Shown: one piece after another, positions 8,816 to 17,219 of the stretch
Numbering within the stretch: position 1 is the stretch's first letter
Layout of the letters: each line of letters begins with the position of its first letter
Source: an uncultured Aquimarina sp.
Lineage (GTDB): Bacteria; Bacteroidota; Bacteroidia; Flavobacteriales; Flavobacteriaceae
Reading direction: 5' to 3'
NCBI GenBank assembly: GCA_947498705.1
Contig: CANMLW010000020.1
Location: 1 to 54,005 of the forward strand
Length of the DNA: 54,005 nucleotides
Made by a program: the position numbers and the translations under genes
Notes under the pieces: generated by a model
Told to the model about the DNA's origin: nothing
The model's database searches: none
Seen by the model: only the letters and a program-made list of their open reading frames with translations

Positions 8816-9415
8816 ATGAGTTTTGTAAAATCAATGCAGCAGCGTTATACCACAAAAAAGTATAATGCATCAAAAAAGATCGAAAACAATAAATTAGAAG
8901 AGTTAAAGGAAATTTTACACCTAAGTCCGTCTTCAATAAACAGTCAGCCCTGGAAATTTATTTTTGTTTCTGATAATGATGTAAAGAAGCAACTTTCTGA
9001 AGTTTCATGGCTTAATACAGATAAAGTATTGGATAGTGATACTGTTGTGGTGTTTAGTAGAATCAATAATGTTACTTTGTTTGAAGAGCAAATAGAAAAA
9101 GAACTTCCAAAAGGAGCAGTAGATTATTACAAAGAATTTATAAAGCCCAGGACAGAAGAGCAAATTAAAGCTTGGTTTGATAAACAAGTTTACTTGTCTC
9201 TTGGTATTTTATTAAGTGCTTGTGCCGACATGGGAATCGATGCAACGCCTATGGAAGGTATTGAACCAGAAAACTATGATAAAATATTAAATCAAACAGA
9301 TTATACTACTCTTGTGGCTGTCGCCATAGGATATAGAGATCAGGAAGATTTTAATCAACCCAGTAAAAAACCAAAATCAAGAAGAGATATTCATAAAGTA
9401 GTAGAAATTATTTAG
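8816..9415 (+). CDS. nitroreductase-family FMN oxidoreductase (NfsB-like)
   Basis: A 199 aa cytoplasmic flavoprotein of normal family length. FMN-phosphate-binding motifs are visible: QRYTTKKYN near the N-terminus, SPSSINSQPWKF (about residues 38-49), and a C-terminal VAIGYRDQ plus KPKSRRDIHKVVEI block that supplies basic residues for the phosphate. LSACADMGIDATPMEGIEP (about 139-157) is the characteristic helix-loop of NAD(P)H-dependent nitro/quinone reductases. It probably reduces quinones, nitroaromatics or other electrophiles with NAD(P)H. Divergent transcription from an HxlR regulator and the shared promoter/operator region indicate induction by an electrophile or redox signal. Confidence 0.92.
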   Translation: MSFVKSMQQRYTTKKYNASKKIENNKLEELKEILHLSPSSINSQPWKFIFVSDNDVKKQLSEVSWLNTDKVLDSDTVVVFSRINNVTLFEEQIEKELPKGAVDYYKEFIKPRTEEQIKAWFDKQVYLSLGILLSACADMGIDATPMEGIEPENYDKILNQTDYTTLVAVAIGYRDQEDFNQPSKKPKSRRDIHKVVEII

Positions 9416-9838
9416 ATATAAGAAAACATACTGTCTAATTACTATGTAACAATATTACTTCTTACAGGTATTGTTTTGTAAAAGCCATCTTTAGGGGTGG
9501 TTTTTGTGGTTTTGTAAAGTACTATTTATTAGTTAGGCATGTAGAATATAAATTTCTTAGTTTTGAAGGAATAAATTAGCGTACAATTTTTTGAATTTTC
9601 CTTAGTAAATAGTTTGATTTGGTATTTGTTTTACCTTTGTATCATCCAACAATGAATACTCTTTTTTACCTCAGATATATTTGATCGTAGTGGGATCTTT
9701 CTGAAGAATAATAAATAGATTGTTTAAGTAAAAAAGTCGATACTAAATTTTTGCCAGATCATGCGGGCTAAGATACTTTTACAATCCTAATAGTAGAATG
9801 CAATGGTACAAAATTTAGAAATTATAATGTTTTAATAA
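9416..9838. other. 423-base intergenic region with weak terminator and a promoter-like box
   Basis: Just after the nitroreductase, an imperfect stem (AAGCCATC / GGTGGTTT around 9482-9503, two G-U pairs) followed by T-rich sequence may be its terminator. A TACCTTTG box at 9632-9639 matches the -7 consensus; a TTTG lies 15 bases upstream, somewhat close. If this box is used, the downstream lipoprotein mRNA would have a leader of about 190 bases. No ORF was found. Confidence 0.4.
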
Positions 9839-10777
9839 ATGAGGTTATATTTTATTGTAGTTTTTATGTTTTTGGTCAGTTGTACACATGCACAAACGTA
9901 TGAAGGAAATATAGGTAAATATCCAATTTTATTAGAGTTAGAAATTAACCAAGAGTATAATGATGTATTTGCATACTACTTTTATAAATCTCAACTAAAG
10001 AATATTTCATTCACAGGTTCCTATGATGATTCAACACTAATATTAGATGAGATATTAAGCGAAAAACAAGAAAAAGAACTTTTTACACTATCTATTAATA
10101 AGGATTCTTTGAACGGTATCTGGAAATATAATGGACGATCTCATCAAGTGAAATTATCCAAAACTTTAAAAAACAGCAACGATTTCAAGCTTAAAAGGAT
10201 TGAATTTATTAGAGATAGCATCACAAACTATCATAAAAAAGAGCTGGTTTGGTTTACCGAAAAACATTCAAAAATATACTTTTTTAGATTAGGTAATGGG
10301 TTTACAAAACGGCAACGAGATGTCTTTAACCCCATATTAGATTCGATACATGTTGAGCATGCAATAACAAGTTTAGATTGTAGCTGGGCAGATATAGGGG
10401 TAGAAATTGAATTGGTATCAGAAGAATATGTGAGTTACAAAGAATTTTCATCTATCTATTGTGGCGGAGCGCATCCAAATCATACTATTGCAGGGTTGAA
10501 TTTTGATTTAAAACGACTTAAACAATTAGATTCGATACAAGAAATCTATCCAAACTTGGTTATTTCTGAACTGGTTAAAAATAAGTATAAGAATGAAGAA
10601 GGTTACCAAAATGAGTGTGAGCATTTTGCAGAGGAGAACAAAGATGCCTGGAAGTATGCTAACTGGTTTTTAACAAAAAAGGGAATTATGGTAGTACCCT
10701 CTTATGTGCATGCAATGACTCACTGTAGAGAAGAATTTTTAGTGCCTTATGATGTGCTAAAAAAAGCATCGCAATAA
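9839..10777 (+). CDS. predicted lipoprotein with DUF3298/RsiV-like C-terminal region
   Basis: A 312 aa protein. Its N-terminus MRLYFIVVFMFLVSC is a lipoprotein signal with lipobox LVSC (Cys15). The middle (about 20-110) is beta-rich with no recognised domain. The C-terminal half contains YVSYKEFSSIYCGGAHPNHT followed by LNFDLKRLKQL. This resembles the GGAHP...N.DL core of DUF3298/DUF4163 (RsiV/PdaC-like) domains, some of which bind lysozyme or act on peptidoglycan. The match is by eye only. It appears to be a single gene; the next ORF starts 97 bases downstream. The function is unknown. Confidence 0.7.
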   Translation: MRLYFIVVFMFLVSCTHAQTYEGNIGKYPILLELEINQEYNDVFAYYFYKSQLKNISFTGSYDDSTLILDEILSEKQEKELFTLSINKDSLNGIWKYNGRSHQVKLSKTLKNSNDFKLKRIEFIRDSITNYHKKELVWFTEKHSKIYFFRLGNGFTKRQRDVFNPILDSIHVEHAITSLDCSWADIGVEIELVSEEYVSYKEFSSIYCGGAHPNHTIAGLNFDLKRLKQLDSIQEIYPNLVISELVKNKYKNEEGYQNECEHFAEENKDAWKYANWFLTKKGIMVVPSYVHAMTHCREEFLVPYDVLKKASQ

Positions 10778-10873
10778 AGTTATGATATTACTTAAATAGA
10801 GGGTTGTTGAAACCAGAATTCTACGACTAGTACCTAGTTTTAATAATAAATAGTATAAAAAATAAGACCTAAA

Positions 10874-12070
10874 TTGAACGAACAACCGACCCTAGTAAAA
10901 AAGAGAATTGAACTGTTAGATGTATATAGAGGCTTTGCAATTCTGGGAATTTTTGTAGTCAATATTGTAATTATGAATTCGACATTTTTGAATCAGGATG
11001 AATTTGCTTTGCAATGGACTTCAAGTATTGATCAAATTTCTAGTAAAATTTTACAACTGTTTTTTTATACAAAATTCTTTCCTATTTTTTCGTTGCTTTT
11101 CGGATTAGGAATTTCGATGCAAGCATTACGGTTATTAGAAAAAGGTACATTGTCGTTTTCATTTTTTGCAAGAAGGATGACCATCCTATTTTTAATAGGT
11201 GTATTGCATATTTTGTTGTTATGGTCGGGTGATGTATTAAATCTCTATGCGATTTTGGGATTATTAACAACACTGATGATCAAAAAATCAAATAAAACCA
11301 TTCTTTTTCTGGCTGCTTTTTTTCTTTTCTTTCCGTTTTATGATCTGGTACTTGGGTATTTGATGGAGCTTTTAAGATTTAAGCCAGAGATTTATTTAGA
11401 TGGATATACAGGAGAAACCGTTAACCACATAATAAAAAGCGGAACCTACTTAGAAGGTCTAAAATTAAGATGTTTAGAATACCTCACAAACATTCCTATG
11501 CTGTTTGGTTTTTTAGCACCTATTGCGATATCGATGTTCTTGTTGGGGCTATATCTGGGTAAAAACAAGATTTATGATACATTAGATGCTTTTATTCTAA
11601 AAATCAAAAAACCCATGCTTATAGTTGCTCTTGTAACTAACCTGTATAGGATTGTATTCTTGTTTGTACTTCCTGATTTTGAAATCTATTCGACAGAAAT
11701 TTTTAGACCTATTTTTATAAAATTAATGGTGCTGTCTGATACTATGATGGGGTTATTTTATCTATGGGTAATTGGTTGGTTTTGGTATAATACAAAACTA
11801 AAAAATGTACTTTCTCCTTTAAAGTACGTCGGTAGAATGGCACTAACCAATTACATCATGCATAGTTTTATAGGATTGATCTTGTTTTCGTCTGTTGGTT
11901 TTAAACTGTATGAAACCTTTAGTCCTTCGGGAGCGTTATTGACCGCCGTTTTGGTATTTGTTGGCCAGATAATGATAAGTAAAATATGGCTTAAGAAGTT
12001 TAGATATGGTCCGTTAGAATGGATCTGGAGATGTTTAACTTATAAGGAACTTTTACCGATTAGAAAATAG
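10874..12070 (+). CDS. DUF418 multi-pass membrane protein
   Basis: This 398 aa integral membrane protein has about 8-10 hydrophobic segments. The family-typical N-terminus is RIELLDVYRGFAILGIFVVN (about residues 11-30), with FSLLFGLG further on. The C-terminal DUF418 block contains LKYVGRMALTNYIMHS (about 318-333) and FRYGPLEWIWRCLTY (about 376-390). DUF418 proteins resemble heparan-N-acetyltransferase/acyltransferase-3-like membrane proteins; their substrates are unknown. No ATG precedes the conserved N-terminus in frame, so the likely start is the TTG at 10874, an uncommon start codon. A strong hairpin terminator follows at 12129. Confidence 0.88.
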   Translation: MNEQPTLVKKRIELLDVYRGFAILGIFVVNIVIMNSTFLNQDEFALQWTSSIDQISSKILQLFFYTKFFPIFSLLFGLGISMQALRLLEKGTLSFSFFARRMTILFLIGVLHILLLWSGDVLNLYAILGLLTTLMIKKSNKTILFLAAFFLFFPFYDLVLGYLMELLRFKPEIYLDGYTGETVNHIIKSGTYLEGLKLRCLEYLTNIPMLFGFLAPIAISMFLLGLYLGKNKIYDTLDAFILKIKKPMLIVALVTNLYRIVFLFVLPDFEIYSTEIFRPIFIKLMVLSDTMMGLFYLWVIGWFWYNTKLKNVLSPLKYVGRMALTNYIMHSFIGLILFSSVGFKLYETFSPSGALLTAVLVFVGQIMISKIWLKKFRYGPLEWIWRCLTYKELLPIRK

Positions 12071-12128
12071 CTGTTAGCGAATAAAACATTGTATGATAAT
12101 TACATTCATTATAGCTCAAAGATACAAT

Positions 12129-12154
12129 CCTGCCCGCAAAGCAGGCAGGGTTTT
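12129..12154 (+). terminator. intrinsic terminator after DUF418 gene
   Basis: A GC-rich stem (CCTGCCCGC / GCAGGCAGG, one mismatch, AAA loop) is followed by GTTTT. It stands out strongly against the AT-rich background and is placed 59 bases after the DUF418 stop codon. It could also act on transcripts arriving from the minus-strand peptide gene. Confidence 0.75.
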
Positions 12155-12188
12155 CTATTGTGCTAGTATTGCAAGCATAAAAGATAGA

Positions 12189-12323
12189 CTAGTTTAAAAA
12201 AACTAACTCTTTAAGTTTAGCGTCTTCATCTGTTTTCTTATAATACCCACTACCCGAAATTTTGATCATTTCTTTTTTCTTTAGTTTAAAATCCTGGATT
12301 TTTTTATGGTTTAAATTTGTCAT
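12189..12323 (-). CDS. 44-aa peptide with bacteriocin/RiPP-like leader
   Basis: An ATG at 12323 opens a 44-residue ORF ending in TAG at 12189. The N-terminal half contains FKLKKKEMIKISGSG (residues 12-26). This resembles double-glycine-type leaders of Bacteroidota bacteriocin/RiPP precursors (an L-x-K-x-E-M-x-x-I-x-G-G pattern), although the GG is GSG here. The remaining 18 residues (YYKKTDEDAKLKELVFLN) would be the core; they are charged and lack Cys, Ser and Gly. No peptidase-transporter or maturase gene is nearby. It lies alone, opposite in strand to its neighbours. A coding assignment is plausible but unproven. Confidence 0.4.
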   Translation of the reverse strand: MTNLNHKKIQDFKLKKKEMIKISGSGYYKKTDEDAKLKELVFLN

Positions 12324-12463
12324 ACTTATTTTTTTTGTAGTTAAACTTATCAGCAAAAAACAACTTTTCTATGAAAACTCTAAGTAAATAATGAAATTAT
12401 ATAGCCGTTAATTAACCGACTTATTATGGCTTGGTTGTTAATTAAAAGTTACAGTTTATTCAT

Positions 12464-12471
12464 TATCTTTG
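12464..12471 (+). promoter_or_regulatory. -7 promoter box upstream of the coiled-coil protein gene
   Basis: TATCTTTG matches the TAnnTTTG consensus exactly. The predicted start point near 12476 gives a leader of about 78 bases. No well-placed TTG (-33) is seen; the two GTTAATTAA repeats just upstream could be regulator sites. Confidence 0.4.
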
Positions 12472-12553
12472 AATTAGAGCTTAAAGTTTGACAGTCATTT
12501 TTGGTCAAAACTTGTAAAAGATTCTTGTCGTACTTTAGAAATAAAATAATGAT

Positions 12554-13198
12554 ATGAATAACATACTAGAAATATCTACAGCAATCATACTTAGTGTAGG
12601 AGGCTCTGGAGCTATCATTATCGGGATATCAAAATGGATTGGACAAATGATAGGCAGTTCGATGCATGAAAAACAAAAAAGATTGTACGAAGAAGAATTA
12701 GAAGAGGTTCGAACGGCATATAGGATCCAGTTTGAGAAATCAAAATCTGTCTTAGATCAATCAAAAGAAGTATTGCTTAGGTATTCTGAAAGTCAATTTA
12801 ATCTGTATAATGATCTATGGAGAAGTCTTTGCGATTTAAAACTTAGATCTCATGAATTGTGGGAGATTGCAAGCTCTAATAAATTAAAAGCATTTTCTGA
12901 TCAATTAAAATCTACAAGAGAAGCTGTAGAAAAAAACGCGCTCTTGATTGAAAAAAATCATTATGACAGCTTGATTAATTTGATCAATGAGTTTGAAAAT
13001 TTTGAGGTTGGCAAGCAAAATTTAATAGAATTGCGATCCAATAATTATGATGGAATCGGAAGTCAGGATGAAATACGATACCAGATTCAAAATAATAGGA
13101 GGTCTAAAGAATGTTTTGATAATTTGTTGGGTGACCTTGCTTCTTATTTTAGAAAACAAATTAAAGGAGAAAATATACAAAGTAGCATACAACAATAA
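12554..13198 (+). CDS. membrane-anchored coiled-coil protein of unknown function
   Basis: A 214 aa protein with one N-terminal transmembrane segment (about residues 7-32, STAIILSVGGSGAIIIGISKW). A long helical region rich in Glu, Lys and Gln follows (EKQKRLYEEELEEVRTAYR, then KSVLDQSKEVLL), which is likely a coiled coil facing the cytoplasm. I do not recognise a named family. The layout resembles small accessory membrane proteins sometimes found beside defence or stress genes, but no such neighbour is present. The VOC gene begins 10 bases downstream, so the two probably form an operon. Confidence 0.7.
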   Translation: MNNILEISTAIILSVGGSGAIIIGISKWIGQMIGSSMHEKQKRLYEEELEEVRTAYRIQFEKSKSVLDQSKEVLLRYSESQFNLYNDLWRSLCDLKLRSHELWEIASSNKLKAFSDQLKSTREAVEKNALLIEKNHYDSLINLINEFENFEVGKQNLIELRSNNYDGIGSQDEIRYQIQNNRRSKECFDNLLGDLASYFRKQIKGENIQSSIQQ

Positions 13199-13208
13199 AT
13201 AAATAAAA

Positions 13209-13574
13209 ATGGATAATCCGGTACAATGGTTTGAGATTGCCGCAACAGATCTCGAACGAGCAAAAAACTTTTACTCAAAGGTTTTTGATTTAGAATTTCA
13301 GTTGGTAGAAATGCCAGATAGTAAAATGTATATGTTTGGAGCACCAGACAAAGTGGGATCGGCAGGGTCCATCGTACAATCAGGAGATAGCAAGCCTAGT
13401 CAAGACGGCACCGTTGTTTACTTTGCATGCGAAGATGTAGCCGTACAAGCGAATAGAGCAGAAGAAGCAGGAGGCACATTAGTAATCCCAAAAACAGATA
13501 TAGGTGAATTTGGTTTTTTTGCACAACTTATAGATACAGAGGGTAATCGAATAGGTTTGCATTCGCAAAACTAA
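13209..13574 (+). CDS. VOC-superfamily (glyoxalase/bleomycin-resistance-like) protein
   Basis: This 121 aa protein shows the paired beta-alpha-beta-beta-beta modules of the vicinal oxygen chelate fold. The first module begins NPVQWFEIAATDLERAKNFYSKVF (about residues 3-26), the second GTVVYFACEDVAVQANRAEEAGG (about 66-88). It ends with FAQLIDTEGNRIGLHS, where the Glu and His near the end are typical metal-site positions. It is a single-domain protein, so it probably works as a dimer. Substrates in this family include methylglyoxal adducts and antibiotics and cannot be predicted here. Confidence 0.88.
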   Translation: MDNPVQWFEIAATDLERAKNFYSKVFDLEFQLVEMPDSKMYMFGAPDKVGSAGSIVQSGDSKPSQDGTVVYFACEDVAVQANRAEEAGGTLVIPKTDIGEFGFFAQLIDTEGNRIGLHSQN

Positions 13575-13589
13575 TACCAGGGTCAGGAC

Positions 13590-14324
13590 CTATATAATAT
13601 TTAGCTTTTTGATAATTGCATATTTGTAACGTTCACTAATAAGAATTTTTTCATTATCCATTAACGTGATCAAATTATCATTAGGAAAAATATCTTTGAT
13701 TTTATGTAAATTGACCATAGAGTTACGATGAGTTTGAATAAAATAGGAAGGTAGAACCTGCGTAATTTTTTTTAAACTCATTTTTATAAAATAATTGTTT
13801 TGTTGATAAACAACTTTACAATAACCATCTTCTATCTGTATATATGAAATATTGCTAATTTCAATTTTAGTAATTCGATCTTTATTTTTTACAAAAAGAT
13901 ACTGATCTCCTAAAACAGTAGGAGCTTTTTCTTCAGAAAATGCATGAAATTGATTGAAAAACTTTTCGATGGCTAACTCCATAGTAAACATCAATTCCAA
14001 TTCGTTAAAAGGTTTTAGTAAATAGCTAATAGGGTTTGTTAATTTAGCCTTGTTAAACACCATTTTATCTTTAGAGCTGGTAAGAAATAGAAAGGGAATG
14101 TTTAGCATTGAAACTTTTTGAGCTAATGCTATTCCCCCCATTTCTTTACCCAAAAAAATATCAAGAATACAGAGGTCTACAGAAGTTTTGGCAAGTACTT
14201 TTTCGGCTTCATTTACATTTGTACATATAGTGATGTTGTCATAGGCATTTTTAGTTAGTATTTTTTGAATGCTATCTGCTTCTTTTGGGTTATCTTCTAA
14301 TATCAGGATATTGATATTTTCCAT
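13590..14324 (-). CDS. LytTR-family response regulator
   Basis: A 244 aa two-domain regulator. The receiver domain spans residues 4-120 with acidic pocket Glu10-Asp11, phospho-acceptor Asp55 (DLCILDIFLG), Thr82 (FLFLTSS) and Lys104 (YLLKPF). The LytTR DNA-binding domain covers about 145-240 (YIQIEDGYCKVVY, IKMSLKKI, FIQTHRNSMVNLHKI). The gene starts 10 bases after the histidine kinase stop codon in the same orientation, giving a cognate two-component pair. LytTR proteins bind pairs of short direct repeats; whether the tandem TGAAATA promoters in this window are its targets is an open question. Confidence 0.93.
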   Translation of the reverse strand: MENINILILEDNPKEADSIQKILTKNAYDNITICTNVNEAEKVLAKTSVDLCILDIFLGKEMGGIALAQKVSMLNIPFLFLTSSKDKMVFNKAKLTNPISYLLKPFNELELMFTMELAIEKFFNQFHAFSEEKAPTVLGDQYLFVKNKDRITKIEISNISYIQIEDGYCKVVYQQNNYFIKMSLKKITQVLPSYFIQTHRNSMVNLHKIKDIFPNDNLITLMDNEKILISERYKYAIIKKLNII

Positions 14325-14334
14325 TTGGTCAATA

Positions 14335-16059
14335 TTATTTATGTGCTATATTTTTTGTCAAAAAAACAATCTCAACCGTTGTGCCAACGTTTTTTTTACT
14401 TTTTATTGTTAAATCCCCACCATTGTTACGAAGTAATGATTTACAAAGTCTAAGCCCAAAACCGCTAATAGAATTTTGATTTGTGTTTTTAGAATCGTTA
14501 TCCAGAGCTATATTTTTGAGCTTTTCTTTAGAAATACCAATACCCGAATCGATGATCTGTAAATGAACGAAATTGTCATTATTGTGGGTGATATCAAAAA
14601 TTATAGATCCATTGTTATGAGAATATTTGATGGCATTATCAAGTAAGTTTCTAAGTACTACTTTGGTGGATTCTATATCAGAATATACGATGGTTTGAGC
14701 GGGGATATTGTTTTTTAGTTGTATTTTTTTTGAGTTAAGAATACTCTCATAATCATAAATGATTTGCGATATAATGGGTTTAAGCATAAAAGACTCTAAG
14801 TTTGTAAATAGTTGCCCTGATTCTAGAAGGGACCAGTTAAGAACCTTGTCGAGTAGTAAATGTACTCCGTTGGTTATCTGTACACCTTCATTAATTTTAG
14901 CAATCAATTCTGTTTGATTGCTGTTTTCTACGGCTTCGATTACTAAGGTATTGTTATGACGTATACTATTTATAGGAGTTCTTAGATCATGAGAAACAAT
15001 AGAAAATAACTTGTTTTTCATTTCGTTTAGGTGTTGTAATTTATTCTTTTGAGCAGTAATGATCTTGTTTTTATGAATTCTTTGTTTTAAGAAGAGCCCA
15101 ATAATACCTATAAAAACCAACAATGATATGATCCCTGCGTATAAAAAGCTTTGTCGTGTTTTTTGTACTTCTATTTGTTTTTCTTGTAACTCAATTTCCT
15201 TTTCCTTTTGTGCAACGGCAAATGCTTTTTCTTGTTTAGAGAGTTCCCATATTTTATCTCGATTCCAGATAGAGTCTTTCCATTTTTCATATTCTTTTCT
15301 ATAGGCAATACTGGCTTTTAATTTATTTCGGTTTTCTTCTACTACCGACATATTAAGAGCAGCGTTTTGCTTTATTTCTATATTCGATATAGATTTTGAT
15401 AATATATATGCTTCTTTAAATAGTGGAATTGCTTTATCATCCATGTATTGCTCATAAAACAAATTTGCAATATCCATGGTAGCGTAGATAATGCTTATTG
15501 TGTCTTTATCTTGTATTGCCAAATTTCGTTCTTTATATAAATAATGAGCTGCCTTTTTATGGTTTTTAAGATGTAAATGACAAATTCCTATATTGTGATA
15601 AATTTGTTTTAAATGGATATTACTTTTTTCTTTTCCATACGTAGATTCCCATTGCTCATAAAATGATAGTGCTTCTTTGTATTTTTTTTGATGTAAGCAT
15701 ATAACACCTAATTTTAATTTTTTTAAGTAGTTATAATCAAAGGTGTCAGAAATTTTACTCATACTTTCTTTTGCCTGCCCCCAAAGTTTCTTTTTTATGG
15801 CACATGCACCTTGTAAGTAATGTGCATAATCAAAAAGTGTATTCTCTTCGGTTTGTAATAAATATTTACTAATATTTATATAAGTAGAATCGACATTGTT
15901 GTTAAAAAAATAGTCAATAGAATTATGAAAGAGTTTTGGATGGTTTGATACCTGACATAACATTCGAATAGATTTATCAAATTCCTTAACATCACTTTGC
16001 GAATAGAAGTTAAAGGTTGAAGTAAAGTATATTAATGCTATAAATATTTTGGTTTTCAT
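14335..16059 (-). CDS. TPR-containing membrane sensor histidine kinase
   Basis: A 574 aa protein with a signal or first membrane segment (residues 1-21). A periplasmic/extracytoplasmic TPR array follows at about 30-275 (IYHNIGICHLHLKNHKKAAHYLY is one repeat), then a coiled coil, and a transmembrane helix at about 300-322 (AGIISLLVFIGIIGLFL). The HisKA domain has the H-box FSIVSHDLRTPI with His357. The HATPase domain shows the N-box (NLLDNAIKYSHNN), G1 (DSGIGISKE) and G2 (SGFGLRLCKSLL), ending GTTVEIVFL. It is paired with the LytTR regulator just downstream. The signal is unknown; TPR sensors of this type are common in Bacteroidota. Confidence 0.93.
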   Translation of the reverse strand: MKTKIFIALIYFTSTFNFYSQSDVKEFDKSIRMLCQVSNHPKLFHNSIDYFFNNNVDSTYINISKYLLQTEENTLFDYAHYLQGACAIKKKLWGQAKESMSKISDTFDYNYLKKLKLGVICLHQKKYKEALSFYEQWESTYGKEKSNIHLKQIYHNIGICHLHLKNHKKAAHYLYKERNLAIQDKDTISIIYATMDIANLFYEQYMDDKAIPLFKEAYILSKSISNIEIKQNAALNMSVVEENRNKLKASIAYRKEYEKWKDSIWNRDKIWELSKQEKAFAVAQKEKEIELQEKQIEVQKTRQSFLYAGIISLLVFIGIIGLFLKQRIHKNKIITAQKNKLQHLNEMKNKLFSIVSHDLRTPINSIRHNNTLVIEAVENSNQTELIAKINEGVQITNGVHLLLDKVLNWSLLESGQLFTNLESFMLKPIISQIIYDYESILNSKKIQLKNNIPAQTIVYSDIESTKVVLRNLLDNAIKYSHNNGSIIFDITHNNDNFVHLQIIDSGIGISKEKLKNIALDNDSKNTNQNSISGFGLRLCKSLLRNNGGDLTIKSKKNVGTTVEIVFLTKNIAHK

Positions 16060-16139
16060 GTATAGAGTAAAGCATAGTTTTTCGAATTGATGAAATCTAA
16101 GTATTGTATAAACAAAATGAGATAGAAACTACCTAATTG

Positions 16140-16628
16140 CTATGAAGATTTTGTTTCACTAATATCTCTCACTGTGGTAACTGTTCCTCTGGTTGTTTCG
16201 GGATCACCATATTGATAATTAACAAGTATGTTTTTGGCAGCATCTCTTTCATTAGTACTATAGCTTAATTGAACCATGTAAAGATCAAATTTTATATAGT
16301 TAGAATTGGATAATAAAGCTTTTAATTTTTTTTGATTAAAACCTAACATTCTTATGGTCATTTCTCGGTAAATAAAATCTTGATCATTTTCTTGTAGTTG
16401 AGAAATATACTCGTTGTTTTCCCATTTTAAGATTTGTATACCTTCAATGTCATGCGGCAAATAGAGTGCAATATCAATTTGATATAGGTATTTAGAGAGA
16501 TACAAACATGATGCAGAGACCATGGGTTTTGAAGGAGCTTTGTCGATTAGAAAAAGTTTTTGTGAAACTACCTCTACAGATATAGGGTCACAACTGATAG
16601 CTTGTTCTGAAGATACTAGGTTGTTCAT
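16140..16628 (-). CDS. hypothetical protein, 162 aa
   Basis: No signal peptide, membrane segment or recognised domain is visible. The protein is mixed alpha/beta, with hydrophobic strands in the middle (YLYQIDIALYLPHDIEG) and a low-complexity C-terminus (TTRGTVTTVRDISETKSS). It lies 80 bases upstream of the histidine kinase start on the same strand, so co-transcription with the two-component pair is possible. The ATG at 16628 follows an A-rich stretch typical of Bacteroidota leaders. Confidence 0.65.
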   Translation of the reverse strand: MNNLVSSEQAISCDPISVEVVSQKLFLIDKAPSKPMVSASCLYLSKYLYQIDIALYLPHDIEGIQILKWENNEYISQLQENDQDFIYREMTIRMLGFNQKKLKALLSNSNYIKFDLYMVQLSYSTNERDAAKNILVNYQYGDPETTRGTVTTVRDISETKSS

Positions 16629-16668
16629 GGTTTTAAGAGTTTTAATATTTATACAAAAGGTTCTTCAC

Positions 16669-16677
16669 CTAAAGATA
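16669..16677 (-). promoter_or_regulatory. -7 promoter box candidate for the 162-aa protein gene
   Basis: On the minus strand TATCTTTAG (16677 to 16669) is one base off the TAnnTTTG consensus and lies about 40 bases before the start codon. A small dyad GGGAA / TTCCC (16689-16700) sits just upstream. The 258-base spacer 16629-16886 shows nothing else. Confidence 0.3.
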
Positions 16678-16886
16678 AAGAACAATAAGGGAAAATTCCC
16701 GGTTATTTACTGTTTAGTTGTTGAAATGTTAACAAATTGTATAATAGATTGATTCTTATAACCAGATAAAAAAGTGTTTTGCAGTAATTTTTTTTGTATT
16801 TGATTGAATTTCAGAAGCATGTAATTAAGATGTGAAACTTGATTTTTACTTTGTAGCTATGTGCTTTTGTTTTGTAGTATTCTAAC

Positions 16887-17201
16887 CTAGTATTGCTCGT
16901 TTACTAGCTTAAAAACAGAATTATCTAAGGTTTTATTCAAAACTATCTGGCAAGCGAGTCTGTATCGAGGTGTATTTTTACAGGCAATTTTTAAGGTGTG
17001 ATTTTCTTGATCACTTTTATTACAAATGATTTCTCCTGTTATAATTTCTACGATACAAGTGCCACATAGTCCTCTGCCTTTACATTCTCCTATTTCTGTA
17101 TAAAACGTATTTACAATGAGCTCCATCAAATTAGGATATTCTAACCTAGAATAGTTGATAAGATGTATTTCGTTATCAAAATCAATGATAGTAAGTTTCA
17201 T
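16887..17201 (-). CDS. 2Fe-2S ferredoxin (plant/adrenodoxin-like fold)
   Basis: A 104 aa protein with the classic [2Fe-2S] ligand spacing: Cys40 and Cys46 in GECKGRGLCGTC, then Cys49, and the distant Cys84 in YRLACQI. It is the last gene of a four-gene minus-strand operon, starting 18 bases after the tryptophan-dioxygenase-family gene. It presumably carries single electrons to a partner enzyme, most simply the adjacent haem protein. Canonical tryptophan dioxygenase needs no ferredoxin, which makes the pairing notable. Confidence 0.88.
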   Translation of the reverse strand: MKLTIIDFDNEIHLINYSRLEYPNLMELIVNTFYTEIGECKGRGLCGTCIVEIITGEIICNKSDQENHTLKIACKNTPRYRLACQIVLNKTLDNSVFKLVNEQY

Positions 17202-17219
17202 TAGTATTTAAGTAATTTG

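Larger units (their letters stand above)
12071..12553. other. 483-base intergenic region containing a terminator, a minus-strand peptide gene and a promoter
   Basis: From left to right it holds the DUF418 terminator (12129-12154), a 44-codon minus-strand ORF (12189-12323), two copies of GTTAATTAA (12407 and 12437, the first extending to the palindrome GTTAATTAAC), and a TATCTTTG -7 box at 12464-12471 suited to the gene at 12554. Confidence 0.5.

Noticed and set aside
12407..12445. Two GTTAATTAA copies as a start of a CRISPR-like or iterated repeat
   Set aside because: There are only two short, AT-only copies 30 bases apart; this could be a regulator site but is within chance expectation in this composition.
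13845..13853. TGAAATATT inside the LytTR regulator gene as a regulatory site
   Set aside because: It is a single copy in coding sequence with no tandem partner and no -7 box at the conserved distance.
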